Source: JACMLD01 sp036500065
Lineage (GTDB): Bacteria; Bacteroidota; Bacteroidia; Chitinophagales; Chitinophagaceae
Length of the DNA stretch: 5,234 bases
Reading direction: 5' to 3'
NCBI GenBank assembly: GCA_036500065.1
Contig: DASYCT010000294.1
Coordinates: 1-5,234, forward strand
Part shown: piece after piece, positions 1-5,234 of the stretch
How positions within the stretch are numbered: position 1 is the first letter of the stretch
How the letters are laid out: every line of letters begins with the position of its first letter
Notes under the pieces: generated by a model
The model's database searches: none
Told to the model about the DNA's origin: nothing
The model's input: the letters and a program-made list of their open reading frames with translations, nothing else
Translations under genes and position numbers: made by a program

Positions 1-1
1 G

Positions 2-172
2 GGAGAAGCCAATTATGAGGCCAAAAGAATCATAGCCGATGATGAATTAAGAAACGAAGCCCAAGTGAAGCTGAATGTAACGCGCAACAAATTATACACG
101 GCCCTGGTAAAGGAATATTTTAAGACCATGACATCAACGGAACAGGTGACAGGGGCAACTATCAAAAAGTAG
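2..172 (+). CDS. 3' end of an unrecognised gene (56 codons visible)
   Basis: An open frame runs from the left edge to a TAG stop and gives 56 residues that begin GEANYEAKRIIADDELRNEA and end ATIKK. I do not recognise the family. The visible part is rich in Lys, Glu, Ala and Asn, has no Pro or Trp and no long hydrophobic stretch, so it looks like an alpha-helical, soluble C-terminal tail with a short Thr/Ser/Lys end. The codon use looks like real coding sequence and the same frame meets further stops soon after 172, which supports TAG as the true end. It is followed by an AT-rich spacer with no clear terminator hairpin, so whether it is co-transcribed with the sigma gene is not decided by sequence. 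It is probably not part of the signalling cassette, because such cassettes usually start with the sigma gene. The start and most of the protein lie outside the window. Confidence 0.6.
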   Translation, partial: GEANYEAKRIIADDELRNEAQVKLNVTRNKLYTALVKEYFKTMTSTEQVTGATIKK

Positions 173-181
173 GATAGCGGG

Positions 182-231
182 TAGTTTAGACACTTATTAT
201 TTTTTCATTAAAATTATTTATTCTAATTTAG
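182..231 (+). promoter_or_regulatory. Candidate promoter region for the sigma factor gene, two weak -7 boxes
   Basis: The AT-rich spacer holds TAGTTTAG at 182-189 and TAATTTAG at 224-231. Each matches the Bacteroidetes housekeeping -7 box (TAnnTTTG) at five of six defined bases, both with A in place of the last T. The second box would put the transcript start near 237, giving a short leader of about 22 bases before the ATG at 260. No convincing -33 TTTG is seen upstream of either, only a run of T at about 200-205. In an AT-rich spacer such matches can arise by chance, so this is a weak call. Confidence 0.3.
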
Positions 232-259
232 GTTATTCTTAACGATTGCGCTGGCCCTG

Positions 260-829
260 ATGGATAACCAAACTTCTGATATAACTGCACTGCTTTACAG
301 TTTATCTGTCCATAGCGATGAGCCGTCCTACCGGCGCATCTTCGATCTGCTCTTTCCACCCCTCAAACGCTTTGCTTATACACTTTTAAAGAATTCCGAA
401 CAGGCGGAAGAAATAGCTTCCGATGTATTGATCGTGGTATGGGAAAACCGGCATAAACTGGTGGCCATCGATAATATACGAGTGTACCTGTTTGTCGTCG
501 CGCGCAATAAATGCCTGAACTTGCTGAAGTCGAGACAATCGAACCCGGTTGTTTCATTGAATGATATTTCCATCGATATTGCTTTTACGGGCAAGAACCC
601 GGAGCAGTTGTGCATCAATTCGGAGGTGCGGAAAAAGATCGAGAAAACGATCAACCTGCTCCCACAGCGCTGCAAACTGATTTTCAAACTTGTCAAGGAA
701 GAAAACATGAGTTACCGCGAGGTAGCCGCCATTCTCAATATCTCCGTCAAGACGGTGGACGCGCAGCTCGTGACCGCGTTTAAGAAGATCACCGAAGCGG
801 TGCGGCTGGATTATGCTACGGCGTTCTGA
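260..829 (+). CDS. ECF RNA polymerase sigma factor, Bacteroidetes FecI-like family
   Basis: This 189-residue protein is an extracytoplasmic-function sigma factor that directs RNA polymerase to a small set of promoters, most likely those of the downstream receptor locus. Sigma region 2 spans about residues 24-93: the core-binding helix around IFDLLFPPLKRFAYTLL (27-43), the acidic AEEIASDVLIVVW stretch (49-61), and the promoter-melting and -10-reading part VYLFVVARNKCLNLLK (75-90). After a variable linker (about 94-122), region 4 spans about 124-178, with LLPQRCKLIF (133-142) and the helix-turn-helix SYREVAAILNISVKTVDAQL (151-170). Length and the two-domain layout fit the family of Bacteroidetes ECF sigmas that pair with FecR proteins; no extra C-terminal domain is present. 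The ATG at 260 is the only Met start that includes all of region 2, although no Shine-Dalgarno sequence precedes it, which is usual in this phylum. The fecR gene follows after 96 bases, so the sigma is probably held inactive by that protein at the inner membrane. Confidence 0.96.
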   Translation: MDNQTSDITALLYSLSVHSDEPSYRRIFDLLFPPLKRFAYTLLKNSEQAEEIASDVLIVVWENRHKLVAIDNIRVYLFVVARNKCLNLLKSRQSNPVVSLNDISIDIAFTGKNPEQLCINSEVRKKIEKTINLLPQRCKLIFKLVKEENMSYREVAAILNISVKTVDAQLVTAFKKITEAVRLDYATAF

Positions 830-848
830 GCGCCGCAGGCACACAAAA

Positions 849-891
849 AAACTTTCTCCCCGTATAGGGAATCGCTCCATCCCCGTTGTCT
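849..891 (+). promoter_or_regulatory. C-rich spacer element between sigma and fecR genes
   Basis: The spacer after the sigma stop has an A-run, then CTTTCTCCCCGTATAGGGAA, then a second CCCCGT. CCCCGT occurs at 858-863 and again at 881-886, 23 bases apart. GGGA at 867-870 can pair either with TCCC at 857-860 or with TCCC at 880-883, so two exclusive short folds are possible. From general memory, sigma-fecR spacers in Bacteroidetes often carry a similar block (a T- or A-run, a GGG core, then a C-rich stretch ending CCGT plus a T-rich tail); I cannot confirm that here. Its function is unknown. It could be a 5' regulatory element for fecR translation or a processing site. It does not extend the sigma reading frame, which stops at 829, and no plausible small gene is seen in it. 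Confidence 0.4.
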
Positions 892-898
892 CTCACCG

Positions 899-919
899 GC
901 AAGAGATACTCTCTGTTGC
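899..919 (+). promoter_or_regulatory. Hairpin just upstream of the fecR start codon
   Basis: GCAAGAGA (899-906) can pair with TCTC (910-913) and TTGC (916-919), giving eight base pairs with a TAC loop and a two-base TG bulge. The stem ends six bases before the ATG at 926, where a ribosome would land. No T-run follows, so it is not a terminator. A role in lowering fecR translation relative to the sigma gene is possible but is only inference. Confidence 0.35.
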
Positions 920-925
920 AGACTT

Positions 926-2044
926 ATGATAGAATACAAAGCCATAGAATTGCTGGCCAGGAAACTTGCCGGCGAGGCTACCGAAGAAGATTTAGCTCAA
1001 CTGGATCAATTGCTGATCGCGCACCCGGAAGCGGTGTTTTATGCCGAATTGCTGATGCAGGTATGGCGCGAGGGAAAGGAAAAAGATACTGCGCCTTCCG
1101 AAAAAACATACCAACAGCATATCGCCCGCTTTCAACCAGCATTCGAGCCTTTGCCCGACACGACCACAGAAGAGGAAGAATATCGTCCTTCTTTTTTCCG
1201 GCGCAACAAAAGAGCACTGGCGCTGTGCCTGTTATTGCCCCTGTTGGCGGCGGGCGCCGTTTTCCTGTTCAATCACCGTTCCCTAAAAGCGCCGGCAAAG
1301 AATCAAAGCAATACCGAGCTGTATGCTGAAATGGGTTCGCGCAAAACGATTCTACTGCCGGACGGCACGCAGGTATGGCTGAATGCTGGCAGCCATTTGC
1401 GCTATGATACGGGCATGAACCAGAAAGACACGCGCAGCGTGGAGCTTTCGGGTGAGGCATTTTTTGACGTAACGAAAAACAAGGAAAAACCATTTATCAT
1501 CCAGACCGGCAAGATAGCCATCAAGGTATTGGGCACTGCGTTTAATGTCCGGGCCTATCCCGGTGAGCGGCTTACAGAAGCGACACTCCTGCGGGGCTCC
1601 ATCGAACTGACAGTGAACAGCCGCCCCTACCAGAAAATCATCCTGAAGCCCAAAGAGAAATTCGCGCTGATAGAAGAAGCGCCGCTGAAACCATCCGTCC
1701 GCGGAGTAAACGTTTCCATGAAGGACACCTCCGGAGGCAGCGGGCATAAAGAAAAGCTGATCATACAGGACATACAACCCGTGCATATTGCCGACAAGGA
1801 ATACGTGGAAGAAACATCCTGGACAGAGAACAATTTTGTGTTCCAGGAAGAAACGCTGGAAGAACTGGCGCCGAAGCTGGAACGCTGGTTTAACGTGACC
1901 ATTGAAATTGACAACCCGGCGCTGAAAGGATTTCACTTTACCGGCGTGTTTCATAAAGAAACCATCGACGAGGCCCTACTGGGTATGCAAATGATTAAAC
2001 CCTTTAAATATAAAATCAATAACAACCATGTACTTATTAATTGA
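926..2044 (+). CDS. FecR-family anti-sigma factor with C-terminal DUF4974 domain
   Basis: This 372-residue inner-membrane protein should bind the sigma factor in the cytoplasm and receive the receptor's signal in the periplasm. Residues 1-50 are a helical N-terminal segment (ELLARKLAGEATEEDLAQLD) typical of the sigma-binding part. An acidic linker (TTTEEEEY, 79-86) leads to RRNKR (92-96) and one hydrophobic segment, about 97-115, so the N-terminus should face the cytoplasm. The FecR domain spans about 132-229, with LPDGTQVWLNAGS (144-156), ELSGEAFFDV (173-182) and VLGTAFNVRAY (201-211). A less conserved linker (230-300) joins it to DUF4974 at about 303-371, with NFVFQEETLEELAPKLERWF (303-322) and GFHFTGVF (335-342); that domain resembles STN folds and is thought to help in contact with the receptor. 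Length and order are normal for Bacteroidetes. The ATG at 926 gives the expected N-terminus; it lies after a 96-base spacer and has no clear Shine-Dalgarno sequence. The protein appears complete. Confidence 0.95.
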   Translation: MIEYKAIELLARKLAGEATEEDLAQLDQLLIAHPEAVFYAELLMQVWREGKEKDTAPSEKTYQQHIARFQPAFEPLPDTTTEEEEYRPSFFRRNKRALALCLLLPLLAAGAVFLFNHRSLKAPAKNQSNTELYAEMGSRKTILLPDGTQVWLNAGSHLRYDTGMNQKDTRSVELSGEAFFDVTKNKEKPFIIQTGKIAIKVLGTAFNVRAYPGERLTEATLLRGSIELTVNSRPYQKIILKPKEKFALIEEAPLKPSVRGVNVSMKDTSGGSGHKEKLIIQDIQPVHIADKEYVEETSWTENNFVFQEETLEELAPKLERWFNVTIEIDNPALKGFHFTGVFHKETIDEALLGMQMIKPFKYKINNNHVLIN

Positions 2045-2065
2045 TGACACCTGAACAGGCGTACG

Positions 2066-2128
2066 GGTTGTAAAACAAAAACGGGGAAATGTTCGAGCAT
2101 TCCCCCGCGAGTAGCTTACAACCTTTTT
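2066..2128 (+). terminator. Nested hairpin with T-run between fecR and the receptor gene
   Basis: An outer perfect 8-bp stem, GGTTGTAA (2066-2073) with TTACAACC (2116-2123), is followed at once by TTTTT (2124-2128). Inside it lies a GC-rich inner stem, CGGGGAAATG (2082-2091) with CATTCCCCCG (2098-2107), with a single A-C mismatch and a TTCGAG loop. A stem closed right before a T-run is the form of an intrinsic terminator, but the outer stem is interrupted by unpaired bases and the GC-rich stem sits 16 bases before the T-run. It could be a terminator or attenuator separating sigma-fecR transcripts from the receptor, or a stable leader structure. Similar hairpins ahead of SusC genes in this phylum are familiar to me in a general way, without a reference I can name. 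Confidence 0.5.
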
Positions 2129-2130
2129 CC

Positions 2131-2146
2131 GGAAGATAAATCTTCC
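2131..2146 (+). repeat. Perfect short hairpin downstream of the T-run
   Basis: GGAAGA (2131-2136) and TCTTCC (2141-2146) form a perfect 6-bp stem with a TAAA loop. The left arm also overlaps the palindrome TTCCGGAA (2127-2134), so the same bases could instead pair with TTCC in the T-run side of the preceding structure. It could be an operator-like site for a dimeric protein or part of the receptor mRNA leader. No function can be assigned from sequence. Confidence 0.4.
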
Positions 2147-2171
2147 TAATCAAGATTGTTCACCAAAATTA

Positions 2172-2206
2172 ATAGCTAAAGCTATGAAAAAATTGCTCTT
2201 TCATAG
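2172..2206 (+). promoter_or_regulatory. Two competing hairpins over the receptor start codon
   Basis: ATAGC (2172-2176) pairs with GCTAT (2181-2185) around a TAAA loop. Separately, CTATGAAA (2182-2189) pairs perfectly with TTTCATAG (2199-2206) across nine bases. Both structures take in bases of the ATG at 2184-2186 and share 2182-2185, so they exclude each other. If the leader is transcribed, the start codon could be shut in either fold. The stems are short and AT-rich, so their stability may be low. Confidence 0.4.
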
Positions 2207-5200
2207 TAGATCCCTTCATGTAAATACCATAAATAAAGGACTACTGCTTATGATGAACTGGGGCTTCTTTTTTATGTTCGCGCTCTGCCTGAAAGTCTCC
2301 GCCAACGGGTATTCTCAAAACAACACCAGGGTAAGCCTGGATGTAAAGAAAACGGAATTCAGAAAGGTATTATCGTTACTGGAACGTAAGGGGAAGATCC
2401 ATTTACTGTACGGCAATGAGCTGATCCCCTCCGGGAAAGAAGTCAGCCTGACTGCCAATAATGAACTGGTATTGAGCGTATTGGATAGATTATTACGCAA
2501 TACCGGCCTGAAATACAAAGCATTGAACGATGAGCTGGTGGTCATAGCCCCCATCGGCGACGATATAAAAGACATTACCGTGCGCGGGCAGGTTACCGAT
2601 GAAACGGGTAAGCCGCTGGCGGGTGTCAGCGTACAGGTAGAAGGCACAAAAGCCGGGGTAACGACCGATGTCGCGGGAATGTTTGAAATAAGCGCGCCGG
2701 AGAACGGAAAGCTGGTGATCTCCTATATAGGTTATCTTGACCAGGCGGTGCCGGTGAACAGCCGGGGCAAAGTGGATGTCGTACTCAAACTAACCCCGCT
2801 CAGCCTCAACGAGGTAATTGTGGTGGGGTACGGTACCCAGAAACGCGCCGATATTACGGGTTCTGTTTCTTCGGTGCCCAAATCGAGGTTATCGCAGATA
2901 CCCGTGACCAACGTGTTGCAGGCCATCGAGGGTTCTGTAGCCGGTGTTACGGTAACGCAAAACTCTTCCGTGCCCGGCAGTTCGGCCAGCGTACTGGTAA
3001 GAGGTCAAAACTCCATCAATGCCAATTCAGGACCGTTTATCGTGGTGGATGGTATCCCGTTCAGCACGAGTGGCGGCGTTACCAATGACATTAATCCCAA
3101 TGACATCGCATCGATAGAGGTATTGAAAGATGCTTCCGCCGTGGCTATCTACGGTACGCGGGGTTCGCAGGGGGTCATCCTGATTACGACCAAGCGCGGA
3201 ACGTCGGGCAAACCGGTGATACGCTACAATGCGTATGCTGGTTCAGAAGAGGTCGCGCATTTCCTGAAGCCTCGCAACGCGCAGCAATACCTGCAGAAAT
3301 ATGCCGACTACTGGAGCCAGACGAGTACGTTGCCGCTGCCCAGCCCGGTACCCAACTACAGTGAACTGGTCAACTACACCGCCGGCAAAACGACCGACTG
3401 GATGAAGGAAGCCACGCAAACCGGTCTTATTACGGATAACAACCTGAGCATATCGGGTGGTTCCAAAGACGTACACTATTATGTATCGGGTGAATATTTA
3501 AAAGAAAAGGGCGTCGTGAAAGGCTACCAGTACCACCGTGCCAGCTTCCGCAGCAATCTCGATATCAATGTGACCGATTACCTTACCATGGGTACCTCCC
3601 TGTTCTTTACCGCCAATAATTATGACGGGGGTGGGGCGAACCTGTTGTTTGCCTCGGCAATGAGCCCCTACGGCCAGGAATACAATGCCGATGGCAGCTA
3701 CGCCATTTACCCCATGTATCCCGAACTGTTGTACACCAACCCGATGATCGGTTTGTACATCGATAATTTAAACCGGAGCAAGAACCTGAACGGGAATGTG
3801 TATGCCGAACTGAAGATCGGCGGCGTTCTGAAAGGGCTGAAATTCCGGGTCAATGCATCCAACACGTATGTACCCAGCCGCGCGGCCAGTTATACCGGCC
3901 GGAGCGCCAATAACACACTGGGCGGTGCGCTGGTGACCAATGCGGAAAACAATACCTGGGTGGTAGAGAATATCCTGAGTTATAACAAGGACTGGAAAAA
4001 GCACCATATTGATTTTACCGGCCTCTACAGCGCACAGCAGATCAATTATTTTTCTTCGGGCATTGCGGCCACGGGTTTTGTGAACGATCTTTTATCGTAT
4101 AACAATATCGGCGCGGGTTCGACGGTTAGCGCCGGCACCCTGCCGAACAGTGCGCCTACTTCTGGCTCTTACAGCTACCAGAGCACGTTCCTATCGCAGA
4201 TGGGAAGGATCAATTATTCCTACGACAGCCGCTTCCTCGCCACGCTGACTGCCCGGCGCGATGGTTATTCCGCCTTTGGGTCGAATACCGATAAATACGG
4301 GACGTTCCCTTCTTTTGCCCTTGGCTGGAATATCAGCAACGAAGGCTTTATGAAGAGCGTGTCTTTTGTCAATAATTTAAAGTTGCGTGCATCCTACGGC
4401 AAGTCGGGCAACCAGGCTATCAATGCCAACCAGACCGCTACCCTCGATGCTACGGTGCGCTATCCCTTCGCCGGCATCAGCACCATCGGTGTGCTGGCCA
4501 GTACGCTCGGAAATGCCAACCTGCATTGGGAAACCACGACCGGGTTCAATGCCGGGATCGATTTCGCTATCCTGAAGAGCCGGATTACGGGCGCCATCGA
4601 TGCCTATCATACACGGACAAGCGATATTTTATTAAAACGCAACCTGCCGAATGTTACGGGTTATACTTCCGTATGGGATAACCTCGGTGTTACCGCCAAC
4701 CGTGGTATTGAAATAACGCTGAACACGCGTAACGTCGACGGCAAGGATTTTCGCTGGGAAACTATGATTGCTTTTTCGGCCAACCACAATGAAATCGTCG
4801 ATCTCTATGGCGATAAGAAAAGCGATGTCGGCAACCGCTGGTTTATCGGCAAGCCCATCAATGTCGTCTATGATTATAAGGTAGTAGGCATCTGGCAAGC
4901 CGGGCAGGACGTGTCCAAATGGGACCCCGTCGCCAAACCCGGTGATTTGAAAATGGCCGATATCAACGGGGATCAAAAGATTACGGCCGACAGTGATAAG
5001 GTGGTGCTCGGGCAAACCACTCCCAAATGGATTGGCGGGTTTACGAATACCTTCCATTATAAAAACTGGCACCTGAATATCTTTATCCAGACAGCACAGG
5101 GGATGATGAAAAACAATCCCGACAAAAACTACGTGGATGAAAGCGGGCGCAGGAATACCCCGGCGGAGATAGGTTACTGGACGCCCACCAATAAAAGTGA

Positions 5201-5234
5201 TTTATGGCCTGCCTTATCGTACACGAACACCCGG
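2184..5234 (+). CDS. SusC/RagA-family TonB-dependent outer-membrane receptor with STN domain, 3' partial
   Basis: An unbroken frame of 1017 codons runs off the right edge. SusC-type receptors are 22-strand outer-membrane barrels that import bulky ligands, often oligosaccharides, using TonB energy and a SusD lipoprotein lid. Residues 1-42 form a signal peptide with K2, K3, R9 and K18, a hydrophobic core (27-36) and an end at VSANGYSQ (38-45). An STN domain covers about 49-122, marking a receptor that signals to FecR. A carboxypeptidase-regulatory-like domain follows (about 131-204, GQVTDETGKPLAGVSV at 135-150). The plug starts near NEVIVVGYGTQKR (209-221) and ends at the SusC/RagA signature AIYGTRGSQGVILITTKRG (321-339). 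The barrel follows, with family motifs RRDGYSAFG (691-699), GKSGNQ (740-745 region), DINGDQKIT (926-934) and GYWTPTN (997-1003). About 100 C-terminal residues should be missing. I chose ATG 2184 because relatives usually begin with a basic MKK-type stretch; Met23 at 2250 is an alternative. The gene is 139 bases after fecR. The ligand is unknown; a SusD gene is expected next. Confidence 0.96.
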   Translation, partial: MKKLLFHSRSLHVNTINKGLLLMMNWGFFFMFALCLKVSANGYSQNNTRVSLDVKKTEFRKVLSLLERKGKIHLLYGNELIPSGKEVSLTANNELVLSVLDRLLRNTGLKYKALNDELVVIAPIGDDIKDITVRGQVTDETGKPLAGVSVQVEGTKAGVTTDVAGMFEISAPENGKLVISYIGYLDQAVPVNSRGKVDVVLKLTPLSLNEVIVVGYGTQKRADITGSVSSVPKSRLSQIPVTNVLQAIEGSVAGVTVTQNSSVPGSSASVLVRGQNSINANSGPFIVVDGIPFSTSGGVTNDINPNDIASIEVLKDASAVAIYGTRGSQGVILITTKRGTSGKPVIRYNAYAGSEEVAHFLKPRNAQQYLQKYADYWSQTSTLPLPSPVPNYSELVNYTAGKTTDWMKEATQTGLITDNNLSISGGSKDVHYYVSGEYLKEKGVVKGYQYHRASFRSNLDINVTDYLTMGTSLFFTANNYDGGGANLLFASAMSPYGQEYNADGSYAIYPMYPELLYTNPMIGLYIDNLNRSKNLNGNVYAELKIGGVLKGLKFRVNASNTYVPSRAASYTGRSANNTLGGALVTNAENNTWVVENILSYNKDWKKHHIDFTGLYSAQQINYFSSGIAATGFVNDLLSYNNIGAGSTVSAGTLPNSAPTSGSYSYQSTFLSQMGRINYSYDSRFLATLTARRDGYSAFGSNTDKYGTFPSFALGWNISNEGFMKSVSFVNNLKLRASYGKSGNQAINANQTATLDATVRYPFAGISTIGVLASTLGNANLHWETTTGFNAGIDFAILKSRITGAIDAYHTRTSDILLKRNLPNVTGYTSVWDNLGVTANRGIEITLNTRNVDGKDFRWETMIAFSANHNEIVDLYGDKKSDVGNRWFIGKPINVVYDYKVVGIWQAGQDVSKWDPVAKPGDLKMADINGDQKITADSDKVVLGQTTPKWIGGFTNTFHYKNWHLNIFIQTAQGMMKNNPDKNYVDESGRRNTPAEIGYWTPTNKSDLWPALSYTNTR
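2235..2240 (+). promoter_or_regulatory. Shine-Dalgarno-like AAAGGA ahead of an internal Met pair
   Basis: AAAGGA lies nine bases before ATG 2250, which is directly followed by a second ATG (residues 23-24 of the receptor frame). This is the best Shine-Dalgarno-like match near any start in the window. A protein from 2250 would keep a hydrophobic signal core but lose the positive charges at K2, K3, R9 and K18. Since most Bacteroidetes genes do not use Shine-Dalgarno pairing, this is likely chance, but it is the only rival to the start at 2184. Confidence 0.2.

Noticed and set aside
173..259. Terminator for the upstream gene
   Set aside because: There are T-runs, but no GC-rich inverted repeat comes before them.
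886..1329. A 147-codon + strand frame overlapping the start of the fecR gene
   Set aside because: It overlaps a clear FecR reading frame, its translation is rich in Arg, Ser and Gly with no domain, and it lacks a family match; it is a shadow frame.
1352..1954. A 200-codon minus-strand frame opposite fecR
   Set aside because: It lies fully antisense to the FecR and DUF4974 coding sequence; the translation is rich in Phe, Cys and His with no recognisable motif, as expected from a complement frame.
926..2044. Possible frameshift or truncation in fecR
   Set aside because: All expected parts (N-terminal helices, one membrane segment, FecR domain, DUF4974) are in a single frame and the length is normal.
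2147..2154. TAATCAAG as a -7 box for a receptor promoter
   Set aside because: Only three of the six defined bases of TAnnTTTG match, and no -33 box is clear; a sigma-specific promoter is expected but cannot be placed from this sequence.
4959..4991. EF-hand-like calcium site DINGDQKITAD in the receptor
   Set aside because: This Asp/Asn-rich loop is a usual motif in the late barrel of SusC-family proteins, so it is not unusual here; calcium binding is possible but not specific to this gene.
4632..5072. A 146-codon minus-strand frame opposite the receptor barrel
   Set aside because: The + strand here encodes known SusC motifs such as DINGDQKIT, so the antisense frame is a by-product of codon bias.

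Overview
The window looks like a chromosomal segment from a member of the Bacteroidota, most likely a Chitinophaga-like or related soil or polysaccharide-degrading lineage. This rests on the gene content (an ECF sigma factor of the large Bacteroidetes-specific family, a FecR/DUF4974 anti-sigma factor and a SusC/RagA-type TonB-dependent receptor), the lack of clear Shine-Dalgarno sequences before the genes, moderate GC coding DNA with AT-rich spacers, and the 'SANGYSQ' type of signal-peptide end. The genus is an inference.

Layout, all genes on the + strand: (1) 2-172, the 3' end of an unrecognised gene; (2) 173-259, an AT-rich spacer with two weak matches to the Bacteroidetes -7 promoter box; (3) 260-829, an ECF sigma factor; (4) 830-925, a non-coding spacer with a C-rich segment that resembles the spacer often found between sigma and fecR genes in this phylum, followed by a hairpin just ahead of the next start codon; (5) 926-2044, a one-pass inner-membrane FecR-type anti-sigma factor; (6) 2045-2183, a spacer with several inverted repeats: a nested hairpin ending in a T-run, a second perfect hairpin, and two competing hairpins that involve the receptor start codon; (7) 2184-5234, a SusC/RagA receptor with an N-terminal STN signalling domain, open at the window edge and missing roughly its last 100 residues. 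No gap without a gene exceeds 140 bases.

Together genes 3, 5 and 7 form a standard cell-surface signalling cassette. In such systems the receptor binds its ligand (usually a glycan fragment) at the outer membrane, its STN domain contacts the periplasmic part of FecR, and the sigma factor held by FecR at the inner membrane is released to transcribe the receptor and its partners. A SusD-like lipoprotein and substrate-processing enzymes would be expected just past the right edge, but are not in the window. The substrate cannot be told from this sequence.

The protein-coding content is ordinary for the phylum. The parts most worth a second look are the structured spacers, above all 2066-2206 between fecR and the receptor gene. 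I see no tRNA, rRNA, CRISPR array, insertion sequence or attachment site.
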